From Firmicutes bacterium UBA6113 (GTDB lineage Bacteria > Bacillota > Clostridia > Tissierellales > Sedimentibacteraceae), in the NCBI GenBank assembly GCA_002422545.1, contig DIWF01000028.1, positions 124,001-188,000 on the forward strand: 64,000 nt of DNA, written 5' to 3'. The notes beneath the pieces were generated by a model. The model did no database searches. It was not told the DNA's origin and saw only the letters and a list, made by a program, of their open reading frames with translations. A program made the translations under genes and the position numbers. Of the stretch, positions 42,066 to 51,832 are shown piece after piece (positions within the stretch are counted from its first letter, which is position 1; each line of letters begins with the position of its first letter).

Positions 42066-43025
42066 TTATCTTCCCTCTGAAATTGCTTTTATGGCTCCAA
42101 ATAAAACGCCGGCTACAGGCCATATGATCCATGACATTCTCCAATTATTTGTAATGAAACTGTATCCAAGATAAACAGCAACGATTACGCACCAATATAC
42201 TTTAGAAACAGTCTGGAATGTTTTGTTTGATTTATTTTTTGCAGAATAATCACCTTGCTGCAACAACACATTGCACGGTTCGTAATAGCTGCTCTTGTTG
42301 ATTAAGTTATAGGTGGAGAGTGCAACAATTATTAATGTTATTGTTACAGCTATTACACTTAATCCATCAATTTCACTTACCAGAGGAGTAACAATTACAG
42401 GCAAAGCACTTAAAATATAGCATACCACTGAAATACTTACTGCAGCTTTATAAGTCGGGTCATCTTGCTTTTGTATATTTCGAACCATTTCTTCAGCCTT
42501 ATAGTCAAGTTCAAAAACATTGAATTTAAGGTATTCATATTTTTCCAGTTTGCTTGTATATCTTATAAAGTGTAAAACTCCTGTTGCCACTAAACATATA
42601 AGAACTACTAATCCAGCAGCTATCAACAAATCTTCTTTAGCATGAACAACATTAAGTTCTTTTAATCCTATTAAAAACAACAGAGTCACCGGAGAAATTA
42701 TACAAAGCAATACTCCCAATGCTGTTTTTGGAGCTGTTGCTCTTGATTCGTCTATATAATCTTTAGCTTCTTCATAAGTAACCAAAGGAATGTCAGTCTT
42801 ATTTTCTATGACTTGCTTTATTCCCAAAGTATCTCCCAATTCATCCAGATTTCCAAATTCAGATATTACAATTCCAATAGCTTCATTTTCAGTTTTTCCG
42901 TTATTTTTAAGTTCATTGTACTTATCTTCCATCATTGCAAGTAATTCCTTTTTTGCTCTTGCCACATCTTCTGTCTGTGGCAATCCTAAAAACATGTTGT
43001 CAAGATAATTCCTAATTGTATTCAT
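42066..43025 (-). CDS. DUF1700/HAAS-type membrane protein paired with PadR
   Basis: The 319-residue protein has an N-terminal helical domain with the LLAMMEDKYNELKNNGKTENEAIGIVISEFGNLDELG pattern (the HAAS/permease-prefix signature). About six to eight membrane spans follow. ATG 43025 (GAGGAG seven bases upstream) is used rather than 43040. It overlaps the end of the PadR gene by 14 bases. Such PadR-HAAS pairs typically sense envelope or protein-level signals; the mechanism here is unknown. Confidence 0.82.
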   Translation of the reverse strand: MNTIRNYLDNMFLGLPQTEDVARAKKELLAMMEDKYNELKNNGKTENEAIGIVISEFGNLDELGDTLGIKQVIENKTDIPLVTYEEAKDYIDESRATAPKTALGVLLCIISPVTLLFLIGLKELNVVHAKEDLLIAAGLVVLICLVATGVLHFIRYTSKLEKYEYLKFNVFELDYKAEEMVRNIQKQDDPTYKAAVSISVVCYILSALPVIVTPLVSEIDGLSVIAVTITLIIVALSTYNLINKSSYYEPCNVLLQQGDYSAKNKSNKTFQTVSKVYWCVIVAVYLGYSFITNNWRMSWIIWPVAGVLFGAIKAISEGR

Positions 43026-43356
43026 GATTATTCTCCTCAACTATAAATTTTTCAATAACTTCACGGGTAATTTCCCATTCTTCGCATCTTTCCTTATAAT
43101 ATTTTTTGCCTTCTTGAGTTATTTTGTAATATGTTCTTGGTTTTCCGTTTGTTTCGCTGCCTGAGAAAGATTCAATATAACCATTTGATTCCATTCTCTT
43201 AAATGCAGAGTAAAGAGTTGTTTCCTTCATAACATATTTTTCATGTGTTAATTCTCTGATTCTTTTGGAAATTTCATAGCCATAAGATGGTTCATCAAGC
43301 AAAAGATATAATATCATCGTATCATTGTAGCCCCTGATTACATCACTGCTAATCAT
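43012..43356 (-). CDS. PadR-family transcriptional regulator
   Basis: A 114-residue PadR winged-helix regulator: ILYLLLDEPSYGYEISKRIRELTHEKYVMKETTLYSAFKRMESNGYIES, then KPRTYYKITQEGKKYYKERCEEW. It is the first gene of a pair with a DUF1700 membrane protein, with overlapping ends. A promoter with dyads lies just upstream. Confidence 0.92.
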   Translation of the reverse strand: MISSDVIRGYNDTMILYLLLDEPSYGYEISKRIRELTHEKYVMKETTLYSAFKRMESNGYIESFSGSETNGKPRTYYKITQEGKKYYKERCEEWEITREVIEKFIVEENNHEYN

Positions 43357-43380
43357 AAAATACCTCTTTCTAATAATTTT

Positions 43381-43441
43381 ACTTCATCTGTCGTACTTTA
43401 TCTGATGAAGTAATTATAGTACATTTACTACGACAGGTCAA
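43381..43441 (-). promoter_or_regulatory. promoter and candidate PadR operator
   Basis: On the minus strand TTGACC (43441-43436), a 17-base spacer and TATAAT (43418-43413). Around it are oppositely oriented CTGTCGTA elements (one overlapping the -35, the other near 43388-43395) and the dyad ACTTCATC/GATGAAGT, plausible sites for autorepression. Confidence 0.75.
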
Positions 43442-43499
43442 GTACTTTCTAAATTATTTTTATAAAAAAAATAGAGGGTATACCTCCATTTGAAATTAT

Positions 43500-44549
43500 T
43501 TACTTAACTGTACACTTTCTTATGTTGTCTGCAAATTTCTTTGCCTTTTCTTTGATGTTTTCAATTTTTTCCACTTCACCGTAATCATTGGCTGTTTCCA
43601 TCAGCGCAAATTCTGGTGGCAGCATGAATGTTTTATTAATGTTAAGGGCACTTATGAGCTGCTGTGCAATTATGTCGCTTCCGCTGAATCCCGACACAAT
43701 CACTGCATAGATATACTTGTCGTAAAACTTAAACTTTCTGAAAAGTGCTGTGAGCCTATTTATGGCTGCTGACATGTTTGCGCTTATGGAGTCATTGTAA
43801 TTAGGGCACAGCATTACAAGTACATCGCAGTTTATTATTGCAGGGTATATTTCTTCTACCATCACACCTCCGTAGAAGCAGTTGTTGCTTTGGGAATAGT
43901 GCTTGCACGCCTTGTAAGAACATCCCTTGCAGTCTCTTACAGAGCCATTTTCTATATGTATTTCATTTATATCGAAATCCTCTAAATTGCTTTTGACCAT
44001 TTTCCAGAGGGACAAAGTGTTTGATGTGTTGTAGTTGCTTGCGTGAAGAGCAAGTATTTTCGGTCTGTCCAGTTTGTTCATCTTAAATTCTATGAGTTTG
44101 TCAACAACGCTTTTGCATTCCTGTAAACACACTTCATCCAAACTTAAATCAGTCATTTTTTTTCGTGTGTTAAGGTTTTTTAATGAACCTGTGGCTTCTG
44201 AAAGAGGTCTTCCAGGAAACATGCAGCCTGCCATGTTTGCATAAAGTATTGTCTTTCTTGAAATATCTCTTGAAAAAAGTTCGTTGCTGCTGTTGACAAT
44301 AATGCTTCCAACTGAATTTTCCATGAAGTTTTCACCGGACATTCTTATTTTTTCAAGCATTTTAAAATGCTCGATATTGATTCCGGATTCTCCCAATTCC
44401 ACTGCAAACAGAATTTTCTTATTTTTCATGTCATTAATTTCTTCGCTTGATCTGAAAATCACAACTTCATGACCTTTTAATGAAAATTCGAGCATATTTT
44501 CAAGTCTAGGTGATATTTCCCCGGGAATGAAAACATTTAGTTTTTCCAA
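43500..44549 (-). CDS. flavodoxin-like FMN reductase-domain protein with extra N-terminal domain
   Basis: The 349-residue protein has an N-terminal ~150 residues that I cannot assign (IPGEISPRLENMLEFSLKGHEVVIFRS, resembling a Rossmann-like start). A flavodoxin/NADPH-dependent FMN reductase domain follows: KILALHASNYNTSNTLSLWKMV, then the Cys-rich DCKGCSYKACKHYSQSNNCFY, then LVMLCPNYNDSISANMSAAINRL. It follows the LDH-like gene but a terminator-like hairpin (44586-44619) lies between. Electron transfer is likely; the partner is unknown. Confidence 0.7.
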   Translation of the reverse strand: MEKLNVFIPGEISPRLENMLEFSLKGHEVVIFRSSEEINDMKNKKILFAVELGESGINIEHFKMLEKIRMSGENFMENSVGSIIVNSSNELFSRDISRKTILYANMAGCMFPGRPLSEATGSLKNLNTRKKMTDLSLDEVCLQECKSVVDKLIEFKMNKLDRPKILALHASNYNTSNTLSLWKMVKSNLEDFDINEIHIENGSVRDCKGCSYKACKHYSQSNNCFYGGVMVEEIYPAIINCDVLVMLCPNYNDSISANMSAAINRLTALFRKFKFYDKYIYAVIVSGFSGSDIIAQQLISALNINKTFMLPPEFALMETANDYGEVEKIENIKEKAKKFADNIRKCTVK

Positions 44550-44585
44550 AAAAACACCCTCTTTTTATTTAATATAGCTAAAAAT

Positions 44586-44619
44586 AAGGAACATTCAGCT
44601 TATAACCGAATGCACCCTT
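44586..44619 (-). terminator. hairpin between the LDH-like and flavodoxin-like genes
   Basis: On the minus strand AAGG...CATTCGG pairs with CTGAATG...CCTT around a short loop and is followed by TATTTTTAG. It probably reduces read-through into the flavodoxin-like gene. Confidence 0.55.
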
Positions 44620-44624
44620 AATTA

Positions 44625-45857
44625 CTAATTCTTGAATTTTATCTTTTCATTTATAATTTTTGACAATTCATCATACGTGTGACTTATTCTTACAAAAAGT
44701 TCATCCGGCATATGGATTTTTTCTATTTCAAGCCCTGATGGAAGGTTTCTGTTTTTTGCGCCCATGAAAACTCCCCCCAGAAAGTTTGAGCTGTAATGAA
44801 ATTTACCCTCAAGTGTGAGTATTATTGATATTGCCCCTGAAGAAAGTGCCGGAGCAATGTATGGTTTGAACCCTGTTTTTCTCACTTCAAGATTTGCTTC
44901 CACTGCAAGCTTTGTAAGTTCTTTTGAAAGTTTGTCATCGTAATTTTCTATGCTGTTTGCTATTACAAGGTCGTTTCCGTGGGGGCCGAAGGCTCTTCCT
45001 TCCTTCAGGTAGGAAGAATATTCAAGGCGTTTTTTTGCATAGTACATTGCCCTTGCATTCATTACTCCAAGGCCGTAACCTTTTATTTGCTCTGGTGCCA
45101 GCACGCCTCTGCTTTCTTTTAAAACTGCAGCACACAGCAAATCAACGGGATCTGAAACCACCGCAAATATTCCTTTGAAATTCTCATGGGCAGCAAGAGC
45201 TGCATATTCCTTGATGAGCTTATAGTTTTCTTCAAACTGAACCATTCTAACATCAACACTCTCGCTTCCAACGGGAGGGACTCCCTTAGAAGCACAAAAC
45301 ACGAACATGTCACAGTCAAACAGTTCATTTTTTTCTATTCCGTGCACATGAGGAAGAGAATCTTCAAACGGAAATGATGTCTGGTTCATTTCATATTCCC
45401 ATCTGTTGATTTTATCCTGGCTTCTGTCAAATATTCCAATGGATTCAACTGCATTTCCTCCAAGAAGCTTAAGCCCCATAAGAAGTGTGCTCCCCACATC
45501 TCCAAGAGCCAGCACGTTCACTCCTTTCTTCTTAAATTCATCCATGGTGAAACATTGTTCATAATCATCATAATCTGTATTTACAGCCTTAATTTTTCTT
45601 TCAAGGATCAATTTCAGGATTTCTTCCGGTACTTCTTTTTCAAAGTCATCAGAACCGATTTCTAGAAGTTCTACTCCTTCGTTGCATGTGAAAAGTTCAG
45701 ATGCATGGCACAGGGCGTAAGTTCTTTTTGAATTGTTCCTGTCAGATTTGTACAAAAAGTATAATTCATTTGCATCTGCTGGAATAATTGTTTCTTCATA
45801 GTCAAATTCCTGTGCTGAAAACAAATATTTATCTTTTAATTTATAATAGTTAAACAT
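44625..45857 (-). CDS. lactate/malate dehydrogenase-superfamily protein with N-terminal extension
   Basis: The 410-residue protein has about 110 unassigned N-terminal residues, then an LDH/MDH Rossmann domain (VNVLALGDVGSTLLMGLKLLGG). FVFCASKGVPPVG is the coenzyme-loop region, VVSDPVDLL the D-P-V motif (usually NPVD), and FGPHGNDLV holds the catalytic His. Normal LDHs are about 310-330 residues with NPVD and GEHGDS, so this is a divergent subgroup and its substrate is unknown. Its ATG overlaps the stop of the 1622-residue gene upstream by one base, so the two proteins are likely made together. Confidence 0.78.
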   Translation of the reverse strand: MFNYYKLKDKYLFSAQEFDYEETIIPADANELYFLYKSDRNNSKRTYALCHASELFTCNEGVELLEIGSDDFEKEVPEEILKLILERKIKAVNTDYDDYEQCFTMDEFKKKGVNVLALGDVGSTLLMGLKLLGGNAVESIGIFDRSQDKINRWEYEMNQTSFPFEDSLPHVHGIEKNELFDCDMFVFCASKGVPPVGSESVDVRMVQFEENYKLIKEYAALAAHENFKGIFAVVSDPVDLLCAAVLKESRGVLAPEQIKGYGLGVMNARAMYYAKKRLEYSSYLKEGRAFGPHGNDLVIANSIENYDDKLSKELTKLAVEANLEVRKTGFKPYIAPALSSGAISIILTLEGKFHYSSNFLGGVFMGAKNRNLPSGLEIEKIHMPDELFVRISHTYDELSKIINEKIKFKN

Positions 45858-48800
45858 TATTTTATGATCCTTTCCAGCTTGATTAATGTTTCAATGTTCA
45901 CATCCATGTAACCGGAAGCTTCCATGTTTAAATCGTAATAAATATTGTCTCCAAGGTATGGAAGTCTCGGAGAAAGCAGGACTTCACCAAGCCTTTTTAC
46001 CGTTAGTTTTTTCTCATATAAATCCTGAAATTCTGCTTCAAGCACATGCAGTATGTTTTTGGCGTTTTCAAGACTTACCATGGACAAATTGTATATTGCT
46101 TCGTTTGTAGCGCCATTGATGTACATTGGCGAATAATATGGAAGAATCAGGTTGATTGACGGTATGAGATTCAGCATATTTTCATTGTTAAGCCACATTC
46201 CGTCGCCGCCTAAAAACGGATACATGAGGTTTTCGTTAAACCAAATTCTAAGATTTGGAATGAAATATGCACAATCTGCATCCCTTCCCTGTATGTCCAT
46301 AAGGTCCTTACCGCGGCCTGACATGATTCCAAGTATTATTTTCTTTACCTCAATGTCGTGCTTCTTGAGTATTGGGTCAAGTTCCTTGATTCTGTAGCCT
46401 TTGTGCAACAAGTCATCTACCAGGATTACCGGCTTTTCAAAGGACTTTATAGTCTTGACCTGATTTTCTATAGGTGAATAAAAAGGATATTCGGTTATCA
46501 TAAACTGCGTTGCATCTGTTGAGTACACTTTTTCTGTATGAAGAGATTTAGTCACGGTGTTCGGAACGACCATTCCCTTTAAAATATTGCCGAAAGGAAC
46601 ACACATGTAGTCTCCTATTACCTTCGGAACCTGTACTTCGTTGCTGACGTTGTTGATGCTGCATATTTTGTTTATGAGTGTCTGGTTTATCATGTCGTTG
46701 TCAATTGAAAGAACCAGACTTCCCGGATACAGCTCAGTCATAGATTTCTGAAGCCTTTTTCTGGCATTTACAATTGCTTCATGAACTCTTGGATTTGTGT
46801 TCAAAGGTTCCTTTATGAAGCTTTCCAGGTTCAAAGTGAGGCATACGGGGAATTTCATGTCCACGGCATAAACAGTCTTGCTCTGGCTTTCATCCTTTAT
46901 TTTTGTGAAACCCTGAAGCTCAAGCGTTTCAATTACAGCCTCGCTGTTTGTGTTTGAAAGTATGTTGAAGTACATGGCATAAGTAAAATCATTTTTAAGA
47001 CAATGCGCCAGAGTTTCTGTGATTAATATCTGTTCCATGTTGTCATATAACTTGCTTGGATTAATAAAGATTCCGTCTATAATGATGAGTCTGCCTGCAG
47101 TTTTTTCACGCACATAGTTGGCGATGTACTGACTTTCAAACTCTGAATATACTTCAGAGGATCCTATCTGATGGAACGCTGAAAATCCCAGTAGTTTGTT
47201 TGAATTTTTGCTGTCTCTTATAACCAGAAGTTTTATTTTTTTGGAAATCAACTTTTCGCCTATATTTTCATAAAGGTTTGTGTACATGAAAATATAGTGA
47301 CCTATTTCATCCACGATTTTTTTGCTTAAATCCTCAACAATCTCTATTACAAAAGGTTTTGACTTCAAGACGCTCTTGTTGAGAGGCTCTCTGATGTACA
47401 GATTTCTGTCGTATATGAAGCTTTGAGCAAGCGGATCTATGAGGTTGGAAATGTCTCTGTTGTTGTCTATGTTTTCTCGTATTTGAGTTGAACTTATGTC
47501 TTCAAGGTAAACCGGCAGCTGAAGCTCAACCAGTGATCCCTTTATTCTTGCCTTTGTTTCTTCTGCTTTTTTCACAGCGCTTACAGACATGTCGTCTTTT
47601 GTTCTCTTGAAGACTATGTGGTTGAAACTGTGAATTGAATTCTTTGTAGGTCGTGCCTTGTAGGCGGTTGCATTCATCAATACGTCGCTTCCCACAACAA
47701 TGTAAATGTCCTTTTCAGGAAACAATGATTTAAGTCCCTTCAGGTCTGCAGCACTAGAAAGGTTTGTTGGAACATCATCAGGAAACAAAAATACTCCAAG
47801 CTCATCTGCTATAGACATGTTTATTATCTGACGCCTTATAAGTCTTGGCTGTACTTTCTTGGACCAGGAAAATTCATCAACAGCCAGGTATACGTCGTAG
47901 CCAAGATTTCTTATTTCCGTTACAATTCCCTTATGGCTCAGTGAAAACGGGTCAAAGGTACCCGGAAAAAACGCGATGTTTTTATTTTCCTTTATGTTGA
48001 AATTCTTGAAGTTGAATTCATACTCATTGATAAAACGGTAAATGTGGTTGAATGAAGCTGAGTTGTTGAAGAAAAACAAGTCTCCTATTTCTCTTTCATT
48101 TATAAGAGTAAGAAGTTTTTTGTAAATCAAAAGGAACACCTTGTTTTTTTCTTGAATTGTCAGTTTTTTCGAACCAAAAATGTGCTGACCTATTACAAGG
48201 AAAGTTTCCTGCTTTACCTGCATGTTGTAATTAGCAAGCCCGCTTAAAATAATTCCAAGTATTTTTACAAGCCTGTTGTTGTATGTTTCATCATCCTCAC
48301 CGAATCTTTCCTTGTATTCAGGATAGTGCTGAACCATTACTCCAAATGTGTTTATTACAAGGGCGCTAGCTCTTTCACTGGTGCCTTTGTAAATATTTTT
48401 AAGGTCTGTGATAAACTCATCAAGTTCCTTTGGATACAATAGCATTACAAATTTCCCCAGATATTCTGGGATGTATTTTGCATACTGAAGCTCATCAATT
48501 TCTAAACCCTTAATAAGCTCGAATGCAATTTCATTTCTCTGGTCAATAGTAAGAAGAGGCCCTATTTCAACAAGTGAGTTTCCTGCCTTGTTTCTTACAG
48601 ATTCCTTTGCGCTAACCTTCACTAGGTTTGCAAGATGTGTTGCTGTCTGAAGAAGTGCAACGTCATTCTTGTTCTTGATGTGGTCCATTATATAGTCAAT
48701 GCTAATTGTTTTTACATTCCATGGTGTGGCTGCCTTCAGATTGTTGAGGAACAAGTCTGAAGTTTTGTACCTGCTGCTTGTGATAAGAGTCTTATACTTA

Positions 48801-50725
48801 GTTATCAAATCATAGGACATGTTCAAATTTTTTGCTATTTTATATTTCAGATAGTTTATGCACAGCCCGTCATTTTCTGAAATAGAAGAAGTCAAATCAT
48901 ATATTTTGTCAAGTGACGAGTTTATAATGACTTTATTTTTTACAACAATATTGAAAAACTGAACTGCCATGAGCCTTATGTCTGCTGCAGAATTGTCCAG
49001 TGAACTCATTGCATAATCAATAATAAAATCAAGCTGTTCAGGCTCATACAAATCAACCGGAATGCTCAAGAGAGAATTCAGGCAGCTTAATCTTGCCACA
49101 TATTCATTGTTTTCAGTTTTGTAATAGTCTAATAGAAGATTCAAATAACCATTTTTGTTATTGTTTCTTCTTGAATTTATGACTGAATCAACAAATATCC
49201 TCAGTGAATACCCTATCCATTCCTTGTGGTTGTCAGTTACTTTATATCCCGGGTCAAGAAAAAGGCCCAGATATTTGTCCCATAAAGCAAGACCGGTCAT
49301 CTCTTCATTTATTTCTATTTTAACGTCATCAGGAATTTCTTTTGTATACTCTAGGTCAAATGATACAATTATGATGCCCATGAGGTTTGCCGCCTGCCGC
49401 CTTATGTCACCTTCCCTGTGCACCAGAAGTTCATACAAAAAGCTGAGGGTAAACAGTTTTTCTTTCTGAGAAAGATAAATGGAATACTCTTCAAGTATGT
49501 TCAGATAAGATCTTAAGTTTTTCCAGTCCTGTTCACTTCTTGCAGCTTCTATCATGCTGGTGAAGTTTATTTCATTGTTCAGTTTGCTCATGAGTGTGGT
49601 ATTGTGTGATATTGCCATGTATTTGAAATTTTCAACAACATCATATCCATCTATGAGAGCATAATCTATTATTTTGTTAGGAGAAGGTTCATCGGTTTTG
49701 AAATCTATGTTTATACCTTTGTGTATTATGAAGTTTTCAAAATCCTTCAATTTAGAATATACTCTCATATATCTCTTTTCTTTTGCTTCATCCACATTGT
49801 CAAGTTTATCGAGAATTATCTGAAATGATTCGCTCAAATCGTATATATGCATCTCGTAGCCGTTTTTTGACTGCTTGTTTTTTACTCTGAAATCTGCATA
49901 TATCAAAATAAGGGATTCAAGAGGAAGATTTTCAAGTTCCAAATCCCATGTGGAATGGTTTGCAGCAATGAGGGATATGCCGGGCATGTTGTATTTCATG
50001 AACCATTGGTCAGTGTAATAGTAGTGAAGATATGCGACTCTTCTTTTTTCGAGTCCTTTACATCCGTACTTACCTATGTCATGTCCCGCTGCTGCCCCTG
50101 ACACAAGCCCTAAGTTTACATTAGTTCCTACTTTCTTTAGTTGTCTTGCGACGTGCATTGCAACATAGTGCACAGCAGCAACATGTTTCAATGTGTTGTA
50201 GCCGTTTACTTCAGCATCAAGCATCATGAGTTCATATATGAAATTTTTGTCAAACTTATCCAAAAAATTTACATATTCGTCAGGATTTGGAAGATCGCTT
50301 ATTTCTTCTTCAGACAGGAATTTGAAGTCAGCAAACTTGTCATAAACATCGCTGTTTTTTGCATGACTCAATATTGTTCTCAATATTTCCAGGTATATGA
50401 GAGCTCCGTTTTCATATTTGGGGTTAAGCTTAATGGTTGCTGCCTCTGGGAACGATTTGTGCAAGACGTACTGAAAAATATAGGACAGCCAGTCTTTAGG
50501 AGCTTCAGCGCAAACAATGTCCAGTATGTCAACTGAAAGGTCGATTACATCCTTGCACATGAACTGTTTTTTGTTTATAAGAATCAGCAGATTATTTACA
50601 AATTTCTTGTTTATAATAAATGACTGCATTTTTTCTTCAGAATAATTTATTCTTTTCAAAAACTCTTTTTGAGTCAAACTTTGTAATATCTCTTTGTGCA
50701 ATTCGTTCAACATAAATCTGCTCAT
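45857..50725 (-). CDS. giant multidomain HD / helical-repeat / NadD-like nucleotidyltransferase / GNAT-like / phosphoribosyltransferase protein
   Basis: The 1622-residue protein has recognisable blocks. An HD-type phosphohydrolase lies near residues 175-290 (HYVAMHVARQ, GHDIGKYG, distal IYADFR). Long alpha-helical HEAT/ARM-like repeats occupy about 380-900. A nicotinate/nicotinamide-type nucleotidyltransferase (about 918-1110) has FFPGTFDPFSLSHKG and the signature ISSTQIRENI. An acetyltransferase-like part falls near 1150-1290. A type I phosphoribosyltransferase (about 1300-1500) carries PVILVDDLLHKGYR, where the usual TGGT PRPP loop is changed. There is no signal peptide, so it is cytoplasmic. 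It may couple nucleotide or NAD chemistry to a signal; the function is unknown. AGAGG precedes ATG 50725. Confidence 0.8.
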   Translation of the reverse strand: MSRFMLNELHKEILQSLTQKEFLKRINYSEEKMQSFIINKKFVNNLLILINKKQFMCKDVIDLSVDILDIVCAEAPKDWLSYIFQYVLHKSFPEAATIKLNPKYENGALIYLEILRTILSHAKNSDVYDKFADFKFLSEEEISDLPNPDEYVNFLDKFDKNFIYELMMLDAEVNGYNTLKHVAAVHYVAMHVARQLKKVGTNVNLGLVSGAAAGHDIGKYGCKGLEKRRVAYLHYYYTDQWFMKYNMPGISLIAANHSTWDLELENLPLESLILIYADFRVKNKQSKNGYEMHIYDLSESFQIILDKLDNVDEAKEKRYMRVYSKLKDFENFIIHKGINIDFKTDEPSPNKIIDYALIDGYDVVENFKYMAISHNTTLMSKLNNEINFTSMIEAARSEQDWKNLRSYLNILEEYSIYLSQKEKLFTLSFLYELLVHREGDIRRQAANLMGIIIVSFDLEYTKEIPDDVKIEINEEMTGLALWDKYLGLFLDPGYKVTDNHKEWIGYSLRIFVDSVINSRRNNNKNGYLNLLLDYYKTENNEYVARLSCLNSLLSIPVDLYEPEQLDFIIDYAMSSLDNSAADIRLMAVQFFNIVVKNKVIINSSLDKIYDLTSSISENDGLCINYLKYKIAKNLNMSYDLITKYKTLITSSRYKTSDLFLNNLKAATPWNVKTISIDYIMDHIKNKNDVALLQTATHLANLVKVSAKESVRNKAGNSLVEIGPLLTIDQRNEIAFELIKGLEIDELQYAKYIPEYLGKFVMLLYPKELDEFITDLKNIYKGTSERASALVINTFGVMVQHYPEYKERFGEDDETYNNRLVKILGIILSGLANYNMQVKQETFLVIGQHIFGSKKLTIQEKNKVFLLIYKKLLTLINEREIGDLFFFNNSASFNHIYRFINEYEFNFKNFNIKENKNIAFFPGTFDPFSLSHKGIVTEIRNLGYDVYLAVDEFSWSKKVQPRLIRRQIINMSIADELGVFLFPDDVPTNLSSAADLKGLKSLFPEKDIYIVVGSDVLMNATAYKARPTKNSIHSFNHIVFKRTKDDMSVSAVKKAEETKARIKGSLVELQLPVYLEDISSTQIRENIDNNRDISNLIDPLAQSFIYDRNLYIREPLNKSVLKSKPFVIEIVEDLSKKIVDEIGHYIFMYTNLYENIGEKLISKKIKLLVIRDSKNSNKLLGFSAFHQIGSSEVYSEFESQYIANYVREKTAGRLIIIDGIFINPSKLYDNMEQILITETLAHCLKNDFTYAMYFNILSNTNSEAVIETLELQGFTKIKDESQSKTVYAVDMKFPVCLTLNLESFIKEPLNTNPRVHEAIVNARKRLQKSMTELYPGSLVLSIDNDMINQTLINKICSINNVSNEVQVPKVIGDYMCVPFGNILKGMVVPNTVTKSLHTEKVYSTDATQFMITEYPFYSPIENQVKTIKSFEKPVILVDDLLHKGYRIKELDPILKKHDIEVKKIILGIMSGRGKDLMDIQGRDADCAYFIPNLRIWFNENLMYPFLGGDGMWLNNENMLNLIPSINLILPYYSPMYINGATNEAIYNLSMVSLENAKNILHVLEAEFQDLYEKKLTVKRLGEVLLSPRLPYLGDNIYYDLNMEASGYMDVNIETLIKLERIIK

Positions 50726-50758
50726 AATATACCTCTAAAATTAGATTTAATTGCACAC

Positions 50759-50787
50759 ATTATATCATAGGTAAAAGTTTACTGCAA
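50759..50787 (-). promoter_or_regulatory. sigma-A promoter of the giant-protein operon
   Basis: On the minus strand TTGCAG (50787-50782), a 17-base spacer and TATAAT (50764-50759), about 34 bases before the ATG. Confidence 0.75.
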
Positions 50788-50841
50788 GAATATCATAAAA
50801 TTCACAAACCATCATAATTCAACAAAACAAACGATTTACCC

Positions 50842-50870
50842 TTGTAAAATAATCTGAAATGTATTATATT
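50842..50870 (+). promoter_or_regulatory. sigma-A promoter of the FAH-family gene
   Basis: TTGTAA (50842-50847), a 17-base spacer and TATATT (50865-50870) lie about 70 bases before the ATG at 50939, back to back with the promoter of the divergent operon. Confidence 0.6.
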
Positions 50871-50938
50871 AAATTACACATAAAATCATTTTATTGAATA
50901 AATAAACTGTATAACAAATAAAATTATTGGAGGCTAAA

Positions 50939-51832
50939 ATGTTTTTATTAACTTATTTTTACGAAGGTTCAGAAGCTGCAGGATTTCTGAATAATAACAA
51001 AAATGGCATCATTCCTGCATCAGTTGTCTTTTCAAAATTAGATGTTCCGGCGCCATCAGACATGCTTAATATAATTGATGCTTTTGATGATTTGGATTTG
51101 GATGAAATCAACGAAGCAATTGCATCCTGCTCTGAATTTATTGACTTGGACAAAGTTAAAATCCTGTCTCCAATTCCTTACCCTAGAAGAAATGTAATAT
51201 GCCTTGGAAAAAACTATCTGGATCATGTTAAAGAAGTTAAAAACCTGAAAAATGTAAGTGCTGACATACCATCAAAGCCTATCTATTTCAGCAAAATTGC
51301 ATATCCTGCCATAGGACAGGATGATTTTGTAGATATGCATCAGGGAATTGTGAAGGAACTGGATTACGAAGCTGAGCTTGCAGTTATAATAGGCAAGAAA
51401 GGCAAGAACATATCTAAAGAAGATGCAGAAGATTATATATTCGGATATACAATTTGCAATGACATCTCTGCTAGAGATTTGCAGCAGGAACACGTGCAGT
51501 GGCACAAGGGAAAATCATTTGACACATTTTGCCCATTAGGACCGGTAATTGCTCACAAATCAAATATTGCATACCCGCCTGCACTAGAAATAAAAAGCTT
51601 TATCAATGGCGAAATCAGACAGAACAGCAACACTAAACAGCTCATATTTGACATACCCACAATCATAAGCGATCTTTCTTCAGGAATTACACTTTATCCG
51701 GGAGACATAATCCTCACAGGAACACCTGCAGGAGTTGGAGCAGGATTTAACCCTCCGAAATATCTTAACCCCGGAGATAAAATGGAATGCTTCATAGAAG
51801 GAATAGGAACTCTTGTTAACACGGTAAAATAA
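50939..51832 (+). CDS. fumarylacetoacetate hydrolase (FAH)-family protein
   Basis: The 297-residue protein has the FAH fold motifs: NVICLGKNYLDHVKEV, metal-ligand ELDYEAELAVIIGKKG, YTICNDISARDLQ, GKSFDTFCPLGP and LYPGDIILTGTPAGVG. Family members are acylpyruvases, oxaloacetate decarboxylases/tautomerases or dioate hydratases. ATG 50939 is chosen because TTGGAGG lies five bases upstream. It is monocistronic; the exact reaction is not determined. Confidence 0.9.
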   Translation: MFLLTYFYEGSEAAGFLNNNKNGIIPASVVFSKLDVPAPSDMLNIIDAFDDLDLDEINEAIASCSEFIDLDKVKILSPIPYPRRNVICLGKNYLDHVKEVKNLKNVSADIPSKPIYFSKIAYPAIGQDDFVDMHQGIVKELDYEAELAVIIGKKGKNISKEDAEDYIFGYTICNDISARDLQQEHVQWHKGKSFDTFCPLGPVIAHKSNIAYPPALEIKSFINGEIRQNSNTKQLIFDIPTIISDLSSGITLYPGDIILTGTPAGVGAGFNPPKYLNPGDKMECFIEGIGTLVNTVK

